Shown: positions 35,225-42,343, counted from the stretch's first letter. The stretch is 42,343 nt of DNA from Natronomonas sp. (GCF_028274965.1 NZ_JAQCNO010000029.1:1-42343); one strand, 5' to 3'. The notes: a model not told the origin generated them from the sequence alone. Made by a program: numbers and translations.

Positions 35225-36401
35225 GCTCCGAGCGCCGCGATCGGCCGAGGAGACCTCCGAGGCGGCCGAGCGGCCCGAGGCGTCCGATCGCGAGCGCTCG
35301 CGCCCGGAGGCGGTCCTCGAACTCGACGGGATCCGGAAGTCCTACGACGGAACGCCCGTGATCGGCGGCCTCTCGTTGACCGTGCGCGACGGCGAACTGC
35401 TGACGCTTCTCGGCCCCTCGGGGTGCGGCAAGACGACGACGCTGCGTCTCATCGCCGGGCTCGAACGCCCCGACGAGGGCACCGTGCGACTCGGTGGGCA
35501 GGCCGTTACCGGCGACGGGTTCGTGCCCGCAGAACAGCGCGATGTCGGCGTCGTCTTCCAGGAGTTCGCGCTGTTTCCGCACCTCTCGGCGCGCGAGAAC
35601 ATCGCCTTCGGGATCGACGAGTGGCCCGACGCCGAGCGCCGAGAACGGGTCGAGGAGCTGCTCGAACTCGTCGGCCTCGCGGACCACGGCGACAAGGCGC
35701 CGGACGAGCTCTCGGGCGGCCAACAGCAGCGCGTCGCCCTGGCGCGGTCTCTGGCCCCCGAACCGCGGCTGTTGTTGCTCGACGAGCCGTTCTCGAACCT
35801 GGACGTCGACCTCCGCGTGGAGATGCGCGAGGAGGTCCGGGAGATACTGAAAGAGACCGGCGTCACCGCCGTCTCTGTGACCCACGACCAGGAGGAGGCG
35901 ATGTCGATCTCCGACCGCGTCGCGGTGATGAACGACGGCACCATCGAGCAGATCAACACGCCCGAGGAGGTCTTTCAGCGGCCGGAATCGAAGTTCGTCG
36001 CCGGCTTCCTGGGCCACGCCTCCTTCGTCGCCGGCGAGGTCAGAGACGACTGCGTCGAGACCGACATCGGGTGCGTGCCCCTCGATCGGATCCACGGTCT
36101 CACCGACGCCTACACCGGGAGCGAGGTCGATCTCATGGTCCGCCCGGACGACGTCGAGGCCCGCCCCGCCGGCGGCGAGGCGGCCAACGGCGAGGTCGTC
36201 CACCGGCGGTACCTCGGCCCGACGGTGCTGTACCGCGTCGAGACCGACTCCGGGGACGTCGTCGGCTGCACGCACAACCACGCCGATAAGGTGTCCCTCG
36301 ACGACCCCGTCTTTGCGACCATCGTCGCCGAGCACGACCTCGCGTGGTTCCCGCGGGACGGACGAACGGCGGGGCGGGACGCGACCGAACGCGAGCGGTG
36401 A
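35214..36401 (+). CDS. ABC transporter ATP-binding protein (FbpC/PotA-like)
   Basis: Importer ATPase of 395 residues. After a ~30-residue variable acidic N-terminus comes an ABC domain with Walker A GPSGCGKTT near 67, Q-loop VVFQEFALFPHLS, signature LSGGQQQRVALARS near 165, Walker B LLLLDEPFSNLDVDLR near 184 and H-loop VTHDQEEAM. A C-terminal TOBE-like regulatory domain starts near 280 (GEVRDDCVETDIG). The organisation fits iron, polyamine, thiamine or sugar importers. No permease or binding protein gene is in the window, so it is an orphan here. Start 35214 is supported by GGAGG 8 nt upstream. Confidence 0.93.
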   Translation: MSSELRAPRSAEETSEAAERPEASDRERSRPEAVLELDGIRKSYDGTPVIGGLSLTVRDGELLTLLGPSGCGKTTTLRLIAGLERPDEGTVRLGGQAVTGDGFVPAEQRDVGVVFQEFALFPHLSARENIAFGIDEWPDAERRERVEELLELVGLADHGDKAPDELSGGQQQRVALARSLAPEPRLLLLDEPFSNLDVDLRVEMREEVREILKETGVTAVSVTHDQEEAMSISDRVAVMNDGTIEQINTPEEVFQRPESKFVAGFLGHASFVAGEVRDDCVETDIGCVPLDRIHGLTDAYTGSEVDLMVRPDDVEARPAGGEAANGEVVHRRYLGPTVLYRVETDSGDVVGCTHNHADKVSLDDPVFATIVAEHDLAWFPRDGRTAGRDATERER

Positions 36402-36402
36402 G

Positions 36403-36409
36403 TTTTTTT
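36403..36409 (+). terminator. T-tract terminator after ABC ATPase
   Basis: Seven consecutive T residues begin 1 nt after the stop codon, the usual archaeal U-rich termination signal. It also separates this gene from the convergent phosphoesterase gene. Confidence 0.6.
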
Positions 36410-36428
36410 ATCCCCCGGCGCTTGCCGG

Positions 36429-37100
36429 TCACCGCCCCTGAGAGAGCCGCGCGGCGGTGTCGGAGGGCAGCCCCTCGGCTTCGATCCGCTCGCACACTCG
36501 CTCAACGTCGTAGGCGGTCCGACGGAGCGACACCGCGCCCGTTTCGGTGTTTAATACGGCGTAGGCGGCCCGCGGATCGCCGTCGCGGGGCTGACCGACG
36601 CTGCCGGGGTTGAGCACCGTCCGGCCGTCGACCCGCTGTTCGTGTTGGACGTGGGTGTGCCCGAGCACGAGCCCGTCGTACCCCTCAAGATACGGCTCGA
36701 GATCGGGGAACGACTCGGGGTACACGTAGGCGTCGCGCCGGCCGGGGTCCGGGTGGCTGTGAACCATCCGGTAGGCGCCCCCGGCGATGTCCGTCCGCTC
36801 GGGGCGGGTTCGGAGCCACTCGCGTTGTTCCTCCGAGAGCTCCGCGACCGCGTGTTCGAGTCCGGCGTGTGCCATCTCGTTGTGCGCGTACTGCCGGGTG
36901 TCGTCGAGGGTCCGGTCGTGGTTGCCCTGAACCGTCACCGCCGCGACCGACCGGATCCGCTCGACGCAGGCGGCCGGCCACGGGTTGTAGCCAACGACGT
37001 CGCCCGCACAGACGACCCGATCGACCGGTGGCAGATCCTCGAGGACGGCCTCGAGCGCCGGAAGGTTCGCGTGGACGTCCGAGACGATGCCGATCTTCAT
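36429..37100 (-). CDS. Metallophosphoesterase (YfcE/DUF-type)
   Basis: Calcineurin-like phosphoesterase of 223 residues with a complete metal-binding set: SDVHANLPAL (D8, H10), CAGDVVGYNP, QGNHDRT, MVHSHPDP and LGHTHVQHEQR, followed by NPGSVGQPRDGDPRA. Such enzymes cleave phosphodiesters or act as protein phosphatases; the substrate is unknown. The ATG at 37100 is used because the upstream frame runs antisense into the kinase gene. It is divergent from the histidine kinase. Confidence 0.92.
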   Translation of the reverse strand: MKIGIVSDVHANLPALEAVLEDLPPVDRVVCAGDVVGYNPWPAACVERIRSVAAVTVQGNHDRTLDDTRQYAHNEMAHAGLEHAVAELSEEQREWLRTRPERTDIAGGAYRMVHSHPDPGRRDAYVYPESFPDLEPYLEGYDGLVLGHTHVQHEQRVDGRTVLNPGSVGQPRDGDPRAAYAVLNTETGAVSLRRTAYDVERVCERIEAEGLPSDTAARLSQGR

Positions 37101-37228
37101 ACGCCTCTTTGTCGGGCGATACACGTCAGTCTGTGGCCGTCCGATCGGCGGCGAAACGCCCGTCTCTTCGCCCCGCTGGAAATGTATTTTTTCCATCATG
37201 AATATCGGGGCTCGGAGCGCCGGCCGGA

Positions 37229-37243
37229 TTACGCGGCGCGTAA
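37229..37243. repeat. Inverted repeat TTACGC-GGC-GCGTAA
   Basis: Perfect 6-bp arms with a 3-nt spacer, about 25 nt upstream of the TATA-like stretch (37253-37262) of the kinase gene. The position suits an operator or activator site. Confidence 0.4.
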
Positions 37244-37252
37244 CCGACCGAG

Positions 37253-37262
37253 CATTTTTGTT
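37253..37262 (+). promoter_or_regulatory. Histidine kinase promoter (TATA-like)
   Basis: CATTTTTGTT, predicting a transcript start near 37283, just before the ATG at 37290. Confidence 0.4.
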
Positions 37263-37289
37263 TCTGCAGCCCTTTTCACACGTATTCAC

Positions 37290-38753
37290 ATGTCTATTGA
37301 CCATCCACAAGAAGCATCGTCTGCGCCGGTGAAGGTACTTCATATCGATGACAATTCCGGCTTTCTGGACCTCACGAAAGCGTTCCTCGAGTCGGAGGTT
37401 CCCGCCACCGACATCGACACGGCGACCGGGCCGGAGGCCGGACTGGAGGCGCTCGAGGAGAACACCTACCACTGCGTCGTCTCGGACTACGACATGCCGG
37501 GACACAACGGCCTCGAGTTACTCAAGCGCGTCCGCGAGGAGTACCCCGACCTCCCGTTTATTCTGTACACCGGCAAGGGCAGCGAGGAGATCGCCGCCGA
37601 AGCGATCAACGCCGGCGTCACCGGCTACTTCCAGAAGGGCGGCCCCGACCAGCACCGCCGGCTCGCGAACCGCATCGAACACGCCGCGACCGAACACCGC
37701 GCGCGGATCGAGTCCGAGCGGTACTCGACGGTGCTTCGCGCGCTCGGGTACCCGATCTACGTCGTCAACGAGAACGCCGAGTTCGAGTACGTCAACGGCG
37801 CCTTTTTGGAGCTGACCGGGTACGAACGCGAGGAGGTGATCGGCAGCGGCCCGGGGCTCATAAAGTCCGAGTCGGGCACCGAGCGGGCAGACGAGATGCT
37901 CGCGGGGATCGTCTCGGAGACAGGACCGAACACCCAGCAGTTCCGCGTCGACATACGGACGAAAGACGGCGAGATCGTCCCGTGTCACGACCACATGGCC
38001 GCGCTGCCGTTCGGCGAGGAGTTCCGGGGCTCAGTCGGTATCCTCCGGGACATCTCTGCCCAGAAACAGACGCGCGAGGAGCTCATCCGACAGAACGAGC
38101 GACTCGAGGAGTTCGTCTCGATCGTCTCGCACGACCTGCGCGCGCCGATCAACAACGCGAAGACGGCGGCGTCGCTCGCCGAGTCCACCGGCGACGCGGC
38201 GCACTTCGAGCAGCTCGCGGCCGAACACGACCGGATGGAGGAGATGATCGACGAGCTCCTGACGCTCGCGAGGGAGGGCGAGACGGTCGCCGAGACCGAA
38301 CCGGTGCGGCTCGCGCCCCTCGTCGAGGACTGCTGGGAGCCGTTCTGTTGTGCCGAGGACGCGATCAGACTGGCGCTCGACGAGGACGTCACCGTCGAGG
38401 CCGAGCGGTCTCGGCTCCGGCGGCTCGTCGAGAACCTGCTGCGCAACAGCGTCGAACACGGCGCCTCGCCGGTGACTGTGACCGTTGGGGAACTCGACGA
38501 CGGCGGGTTCTACGTGAGCGACGACGGCCCCGGAATCGCCCCCGAGGACCGCGACGACGTCTTCGAGCCGGGCGTCACGTCCGAGGAGGACGGCACCGGG
38601 TTCGGCCTCACCATCGTAAAGCGGATCGCCGACGCCCACGGGTGGGACGTGACCGTCTCCGAGAGCGACGACGGCGGCGTACGCTTCGGGTTCGTCACCG
38701 CGGAGGACCCGTTTGCCGCCCCCGAAAGAGCGGTGTCGACGGAGCGCGCCTGA
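37290..38753 (+). CDS. REC-PAS-histidine kinase
   Basis: Cytoplasmic sensor kinase of 487 residues with no membrane segment. An N-terminal receiver domain (about 15-130) has the acidic pocket HIDDN and phospho-acceptor D66 in VVSDYDMPG, with the conserved Lys in YFQKGG. A PAS domain follows (about 150-270, YSTVLRALGYPIYVVNENAEFEYVNGAF, given in part). The HisKA box has H281 in SIVSHDLRAPINNAK, and the HATPase domain has NLLRNSVEHG, DDGPGIAPEDR and GTGFGLTIVK. This architecture is common in haloarchaea; the signal is unknown. Confidence 0.93.
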   Translation: MSIDHPQEASSAPVKVLHIDDNSGFLDLTKAFLESEVPATDIDTATGPEAGLEALEENTYHCVVSDYDMPGHNGLELLKRVREEYPDLPFILYTGKGSEEIAAEAINAGVTGYFQKGGPDQHRRLANRIEHAATEHRARIESERYSTVLRALGYPIYVVNENAEFEYVNGAFLELTGYEREEVIGSGPGLIKSESGTERADEMLAGIVSETGPNTQQFRVDIRTKDGEIVPCHDHMAALPFGEEFRGSVGILRDISAQKQTREELIRQNERLEEFVSIVSHDLRAPINNAKTAASLAESTGDAAHFEQLAAEHDRMEEMIDELLTLAREGETVAETEPVRLAPLVEDCWEPFCCAEDAIRLALDEDVTVEAERSRLRRLVENLLRNSVEHGASPVTVTVGELDDGGFYVSDDGPGIAPEDRDDVFEPGVTSEEDGTGFGLTIVKRIADAHGWDVTVSESDDGGVRFGFVTAEDPFAAPERAVSTERA

Positions 38754-38791
38754 GTGGCCGCGGCGGAGCCGGCCGCCTCATTGGAAACGCC

Positions 38792-38799
38792 TATATATC
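38792..38799 (+). promoter_or_regulatory. Lycopene cyclase gene TATA box
   Basis: TATATATC, about 31 nt before the ATG at 38827. Confidence 0.6.
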
Positions 38800-38826
38800 G
38801 AGCCTGAGCCTTACGCGTAGGGATCG

Positions 38827-39624
38827 ATGCAACTGAGTTACCTCCAGTTTCACGCGGTCTTTCTGCTTCCGGCTCTCGCTTTGCTGCTGTACATCGCCCC
38901 CCACTACGGGTCGGTCCGGCGGCGTCGAAGCGCCGTTGGGATCACCATCCTGGTCACGATCGCCTTCGCCTACACGACGCCGTGGGGGAGCTACATGATC
39001 CAACGCGGCGCGTGGTGGTACGGGGAGGGCGCGGTGTCGTACCGCAGGCTCTCGGTGCCGCTCGGCGAGTACCTCTTTTTCGTCTTCAAGACGGTGCTCG
39101 TCGGGCTGTATCTCCACGTCAGGGGCTTCGATCCGACATACCGCGACGGCGACTTCAGCAGGATCCCCCGAATCGCGGGAGCGGCGGTCGGCGTCGGGAT
39201 GCTCGCCGCGGGGCTCTATCTCGTGACCCTGGGCGATCGGTTTCTGTACCTCGGGAGCCTCATCGCGTGGGTCGGCCCGGTCGTTGCGATCCAGTGGTCG
39301 GTCGGCGGGGGGTATCTGATCCGGACGCCGCGGGTCTGGATCGAAGCGACGCTCGTGCCGTCGGCGTACCTCTGGGTGGCCGACCGCCTCGCCATCGGGA
39401 TGGGGACGTGGGTCATCTCCGAGCGCTACACGACCGGCATCGCGGTGTTCGGGCTGCCGATCGAGGAGATGCTGTTTTTCGCCTCGGCGGCGACGATGAC
39501 CGTCACGGGGCTGGTCCTCTTTGAGTGGGCGCTCGATTACAACGATCAAACGCGGGCCCTCGAACGGTACATGCCCGCCTCGATCATGCGCGGACTCGGG
39601 GCGAAAGAGCCCGACGGCGGCTGA
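38827..39624 (+). CDS. crtY: Lycopene beta-cyclase (CrtYcd-fusion type)
   Basis: Integral membrane carotenoid cyclase that closes the ends of lycopene to give beta-carotene, the retinal precursor. It has 265 residues and two tandem homologous lycopene cyclase domains. Each has the PxxE(L)FF signature: RLSVPLGEYLFFVFKTV near 76-92 and FGLPIEEMLFFASAATM near 210-226. About seven hydrophobic helices are visible, and TTPWGSYMI is a further family segment. No rhodopsin or Blh gene is in the window. It has its own TATA box. Confidence 0.93.
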   Translation: MQLSYLQFHAVFLLPALALLLYIAPHYGSVRRRRSAVGITILVTIAFAYTTPWGSYMIQRGAWWYGEGAVSYRRLSVPLGEYLFFVFKTVLVGLYLHVRGFDPTYRDGDFSRIPRIAGAAVGVGMLAAGLYLVTLGDRFLYLGSLIAWVGPVVAIQWSVGGGYLIRTPRVWIEATLVPSAYLWVADRLAIGMGTWVISERYTTGIAVFGLPIEEMLFFASAATMTVTGLVLFEWALDYNDQTRALERYMPASIMRGLGAKEPDGG

Positions 39625-39651
39625 GGACCGCCTGTTTTCCACCGGTCGCCG

Positions 39652-39804
39652 CTACTCTGTGGCCGTCGGTGCCAACACGATCAAAGCAGCGCTGGCCTCG
39701 GACGCGACCGGGGCGATCTCTTGGTCGCCCCTGAAACGCGCGACGTCGCCCGCCGTCAACTCGAAGCGTTCCCCGCCGAGGCTTCTGCGCTCGTGTGAAC
39801 ACAT
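39652..39804 (-). pseudogene. 3' remnant of a pirin/cupin-like gene
   Basis: On the minus strand a frame of ~50 codons ends with TAG at 39652-39654. It reads GGERFELTAGDVARFRGDQE and then IAPVASEASAALIVLAPTATE, which resembles the last beta-strands of a pirin-type cupin. The conserved-looking frame stops abruptly upstream (SILRMCSHERRSL is unlike a cupin), so the rest of the gene appears to be missing. A very small independent gene starting at the ATG at 39804 is possible but less likely. Confidence 0.45.
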
Positions 39805-39930
39805 ACGGAGGATACTTCTGGAGCCCACCGGTGAGCGTTCTCCCGAACGTGTTCCGGGTGTTCGACGCTTCGCGGAACGGCCGGGCGTGTCTCATACGCC
39901 TCGGACGCGTGGCTGGATCTGGTCCGGCAT

Positions 39931-39937
39931 TTTATAT
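39931..39937 (+). promoter_or_regulatory. TATA box inside the gene-poor region
   Basis: TTTATAT is a strong match to the haloarchaeal TATA box, predicting a plus-strand transcript from about 39958. No good ORF starts there; an ATG at 39953 opens a 67-codon frame of poor quality. Confidence 0.4.
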
Positions 39938-39957
39938 CGTAACATACGGTTTATGCA

Positions 39958-40364
39958 ATCGAGACACAACGGGAACGATCGAGCCCGAACCGAGTACGGT
40001 AACGCCTGGCAGGGACGTCCGGTCGGTTCAACCGTGGGGTGTCCTTCGATGCGGCGGTCAAGCGCCTCGGCGCACGAACAGTCAAGCCTCTGTGGGCGTC
40101 GGAACTGTGTTCGGGGATCCGTAAGGCGCGACGCGCTCGTTACTATCAGCCGGTGACGGCCACGGCCCCTGTCTCTGGAATCTCGTAGAGTCCGAGCGTA
40201 GCGCCGGGCGGCTGCTGCAACGGGCGTTCGAACTGTCCGTTAGGACGGCTTCGAGCGATACGGTACGACAGTAGTACGATCGGAGATCGGACGGCCCGGA
40301 TGGCTCAGCTAACAGCGCGCTCGTGCGGTTGATGTCCCCTGCGGCTCCGCTCGCGGGGTTTTTT
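39958..40364 (+). ncRNA. Candidate non-coding transcript
   Basis: The stretch is bounded by a strong TATA box (39931-39937) and a hairpin followed by six T residues (40336-40364). It contains no convincing ORF. It does not show the conserved cores of RNase P RNA or SRP RNA. This is a suggestion from its boundaries alone. Confidence 0.25.
40336..40364 (+). terminator. Hairpin plus T6, intrinsic-terminator-like
   Basis: CCCC (40336-40339) pairs with GGGG (40355-40358) and GCG with CGC inside, followed directly by TTTTTT (40359-40364). Archaea mainly use the T-tract, so it should stop plus-strand transcription here. Confidence 0.5.
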
Positions 40365-40768
40365 CTCCGGAGTAGATATTCTGCGAGAGAGTGCACGTTC
40401 ATTTACCGATAGTGAAAAGTCAGGCCAGTACGATCCCTCGCGATATGACCGGCACGTTCTCTCTGCGCGGTAGAGATCCGTCCCTTGGATAGCCTCCTCA
40501 AGACGTGATCCGGAGACCAACGGTGTGCTGGCAACTGGGTTCGCTTCCCAACCGTACTCGCGGGCACTCTCGGGCGACCGGACAGGGCGGGATTGACGCG
40601 GCCTGGGGCTACCTCCCGGAGTTGCTACAGGCGTTTGCTGATTCACCCGATCGGCCCCGCGTCGGCTCCTGTGCGTTCATTGGTGATCAGACGGAGATCG
40701 CCGGCGAGCCGAGAAACGGTTGGCGCGTCAGGTCTCGTCGTTCCGGCCGGCGCGCCGTAGTGTATACG

Positions 40769-40807
40769 TATTTCTAATGTACCGACTGTTTTAATACATT
40801 AGAAATA
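40769..40807. repeat. Perfect 13-bp inverted repeat
   Basis: Arms TATTTCTAATGTA (40769-40781) and TACATTAGAAATA (40795-40807) are exact reverse complements, separated by 13 nt. Half-site centres are 26 bp apart, about 2.5 helical turns. The repeat is AT-rich in a GC-rich genome and lies just upstream of the TATA box of the RHH/recombinase operon. It could be an operator or a recombination site. Confidence 0.8.
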
Positions 40808-40860
40808 TGGATAAACATTCTATCACCCGCCGTTCGGTGCTGTAGACTAGCCGATAAGGG

Positions 40861-40869
40861 CTTTTATCG
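40861..40869 (+). promoter_or_regulatory. Promoter of the RHH/recombinase operon
   Basis: CTTTTATCG is centred about 26 nt before the GTG at 40891, so transcription should start at that codon. Confidence 0.55.
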
Positions 40870-40890
40870 CGATGTCTGACGTAGATTAAT

Positions 40891-41322
40891 GTGAGTGCCG
40901 TCCGAACGCCGCATATGGCGAGTGGTGACCAACGCGTCTCCGTTCAGACGTACGTGCCGGCGGACCAGCGGGAGCGGTGGCGTCGCGAGGCCGAAGAGAT
41001 GGACATGAGCCAGGCCGAGTACGTCCGATCGATGGTTCAGGCGGGCCGTCGAGGGTTCGAGCTCTCCTCCGAGGACGGCGAACAGACAAACCCCGTCGAA
41101 CCCGGTTTCGAGGACGAAACTGCAGGGGTCGACGGACTGAAACACCGTGTCCTCGACGTTCTTCGGACGACGGAGTTCGCCGGGTGGGATACGCTCCTGG
41201 CGGGCGTGACCGACGACATCGAGGAGCGACTCGAAGGCGCACTCGAGGAACTGCAGGCCGAAGACCGGATCAGATACAGCGGCCGACACGGCGGGTACAC
41301 GGTGATCGAGGATGAGCACTGA
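40891..41322 (+). CDS. RHH plus winged-helix protein (DUF5805-like)
   Basis: 143 residues from a GTG at 40891, supported by TATA spacing; an ATG at 40915 is the alternative. The N-terminal part (QRVSVQTYVPADQRERW, then MSQAEYVRSMVQAG) has the strand-helix-helix pattern of a ribbon-helix-helix DNA binder. A flexible linker follows, then a winged-helix-like C-terminus (LKHRVLDVLRTTEF, LEELQAEDRIRYSGRHGGYTVI). I associate it with haloarchaeal DUF5805. It overlaps the recombinase gene by 11 nt, so it probably acts with it or controls it. The inverted repeat at 40769 is a candidate binding site. Confidence 0.82.
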   Translation: MSAVRTPHMASGDQRVSVQTYVPADQRERWRREAEEMDMSQAEYVRSMVQAGRRGFELSSEDGEQTNPVEPGFEDETAGVDGLKHRVLDVLRTTEFAGWDTLLAGVTDDIEERLEGALEELQAEDRIRYSGRHGGYTVIEDEH

Positions 41323-42343
41323 GGCGGGCAGCGACACCGCGGCCTCGGACGATCCGGTCGCGTACTTCCTCGAGGAGATGACATTTCACGGGCGGACCGA
41401 ACGAACCCGGGACGCCTACGAGCGCGTGTTGCGGTCGTTTAGATCGTTTCTCGAGGATCGCGGCGTCGCCCTCGCGGGGGCCGACCGCCGGACGTGCATG
41501 ATGTGGGTATACGCCCTCCGGGAGGACCACGCCGACAGCACCGTTGCGTCGTACGCGGCCTACGTCCATCGGTTCTACACCTACATGACCCAGGTCGGCG
41601 CGTTCGAGTCGAACCCGATGGCCCTCGTCACCGAGGAGATGGACGAGTCGATCCAGACCGATCCCACGCGGCGGGAGATACCGCTCGGATCGATGCGGGC
41701 GTTCGTCCGCGACGTGGAACATCCCCTCCAGCGGGCGCTCGTCTGTACGCTTCTCAAGACGGGGATCCGGGTCGGCGAGTGCTGTAACCTCGATCTCCGG
41801 GACGTCTACCTCGACGATCCGGAGGTTCGGGCGGCGTACGAGACGCCGAACCGGGCCGCACTGGACGGTCGGCCGGACTCGGTGTACGTCCCGAGCGAGC
41901 CCGCCAGAGGGGCGGAGTACAACGGCGAAACGCGCTCGGCGTCGAACAAGCGGAAGCGATCGACGATCATCCCGATCGACGCGGAGCTGAAACGGGTCCT
42001 GAAGCGCTGGCTGGCGATCCGTCCGGACGCGACGTCGGCGGCCGAGCCGTTTTTCGTCTCGACGGACGAGTGGGGGCGCCGCATGACCCCCTCGATGGTC
42101 CGTAACATCGTCACCTCGCGCGCGAGCGAACGCGGCTGGTACCGGACGGGCGGAAGCGCCGAGGAGAACGTGACGCCGCACTACTTCAGGCACTTCTTTA
42201 CGACCCATCTCAGGGACCGCACCGGCGACCGAGGGGTCGTCAAGTACCTCCGGGGGGACGTCGCGAGCGATGTCATCGACACCTACACGCACAACTGGGG
42301 TGACCGGGTCCGGGCCGTCTACGAGGAGAACGTGTACCGACTG
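41312..42343 (+). CDS. Tyrosine recombinase/integrase (partial, runs off the window)
   Basis: 344 codons are present and the frame is open at the right edge. An N-terminal SAM-like core-binding domain (YFLEEMTFHGRTERTRDAYERVLRSF in part, about 17-110) precedes the catalytic domain. Catalytic residues visible are R153 in KTGIRVGECCNLD, H290 and R293 in HYFRHFF, and the nucleophile Y325 in IDTYTHNW. The usual LGH of box II is replaced by YLRGDVAS. The ATG at 41312 lies inside the upstream gene, so translation is coupled. It may be a resident Xer-like recombinase or an integrase of a decayed element. Confidence 0.9.
   Translation, partial: MSTEAGSDTAASDDPVAYFLEEMTFHGRTERTRDAYERVLRSFRSFLEDRGVALAGADRRTCMMWVYALREDHADSTVASYAAYVHRFYTYMTQVGAFESNPMALVTEEMDESIQTDPTRREIPLGSMRAFVRDVEHPLQRALVCTLLKTGIRVGECCNLDLRDVYLDDPEVRAAYETPNRAALDGRPDSVYVPSEPARGAEYNGETRSASNKRKRSTIIPIDAELKRVLKRWLAIRPDATSAAEPFFVSTDEWGRRMTPSMVRNIVTSRASERGWYRTGGSAEENVTPHYFRHFFTTHLRDRTGDRGVVKYLRGDVASDVIDTYTHNWGDRVRAVYEENVYRL

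Larger units (their letters stand above)
39805..40768. other. About 1 kb without a convincing gene
   Basis: No frame keeps haloarchaeal codon bias for long. Short stretches look coding (a frame around 40006-40188 reading FNRGVSFDAAVKRLG; a frame around 40475-40590 reading NGVLATGFASQPYSRALSG; a frame around 40590-40700 reading AWGYLPELLQAFADSPDRP) but none forms a complete gene. GC content and stop-codon density suggest decayed or foreign DNA next to the recombinase module. Confidence 0.5.

Noticed and set aside
39953-40156. 67-codon ORF starting with MQSRHNGND
   Set aside because: Codon bias is poor and the predicted transcript start lies a few bases after its ATG. It is kept only as part of the gene-poor region.
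40290-40360. A tRNA-like stretch with GGCTCAGCT
   Set aside because: No acceptor stem, anticodon arm or T arm can be formed. The 3' part is instead the hairpin-T6 terminator.
39958-40364. RNase P RNA candidate
   Set aside because: The length is suitable, but I see neither the 5' GAGGAAA-type core nor the ACAGAA-type core.
40505-40777. 90-codon plus-strand ORF in the decayed region
   Set aside because: Only the middle (AWGYLPELLQAF) looks coding and the ends do not. A minus-strand frame over 40305-40646 looks equally plausible, so neither is called.

Overview
The window is chromosomal DNA from a halophilic archaeon (class Halobacteria). The support is high GC with strong G/C bias at third codon positions, acidic proteins (extreme in the S2 N-terminus and the L24e tail), archaeal-type information genes (Rpo3, Rpo4, Rpo6, Rpo10, S28e, L7Ae, L18e, L21e, L24e, aEF1-beta, TmcA, RNase J), archaeal isoprenoid genes (mevalonate kinase, isopentenyl phosphate kinase) and many promoters whose TATA box lies about 26 nt before the start codon, as in leaderless haloarchaeal mRNAs. 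I cannot name the genus.

Layout. 1-5000: DoxX membrane protein, TyrRS, HxlR regulator, a Cys-containing hypothetical, MoaA and an Mrp/ApbC Fe-S carrier. 5028-11222: tRNA-Ser(GCU), S13, S4, S11, Rpo3, then tRNA-Leu(CAG), L18e, L13, S9, Rpo10, Rpo6, enolase and S2, nearly all overlapping or a few bases apart. 11247-18023: a minus-strand Nudix-like gene, then mevalonate kinase, isopentenyl phosphate kinase, RNase J with a long structured leader, polyprenyl synthase and GluRS. 18126-20519: ferredoxin and a two-gene MetE-type methionine synthase operon. 20560-25173 (minus): HemK2-type methyltransferase, MscS channel, KsgA, DUF655, Rpo4, L21e, aEF1-beta and a four-CxxC zinc microprotein. 25252-28614: MDR oxidoreductase and TmcA. 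28681-30075 (minus): Ndk, L24e, S28e and L7Ae behind a hairpin-rich leader.

The right third is more accessory. It has a TnpB-only IS200/IS605-type element (about 30421-31790), DpsA, small haloarchaeal genes, a DUF35/thiolase-like pair, an orphan ABC ATPase preceded by an overlapping 17-codon ORF, a phosphoesterase, a REC-PAS-histidine kinase and a lycopene cyclase. Next come 1.2 kb of apparently decayed DNA with a cupin/pirin-like gene remnant, then a perfect 13-bp inverted repeat, a RHH plus winged-helix protein and a tyrosine recombinase that runs off the window.

Most of the left two thirds is one conserved information-processing neighbourhood: ribosome assembly, RNA polymerase subunits, tRNA charging and modification, mRNA decay and lipid precursor synthesis are packed together. 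The points of most interest are family members that have lost expected catalytic or metal-binding residues (MetE partner, thiolase, L24e, Nudix protein), structured leaders before rnj and rpl7ae, and the recombinase module with its inverted repeat.
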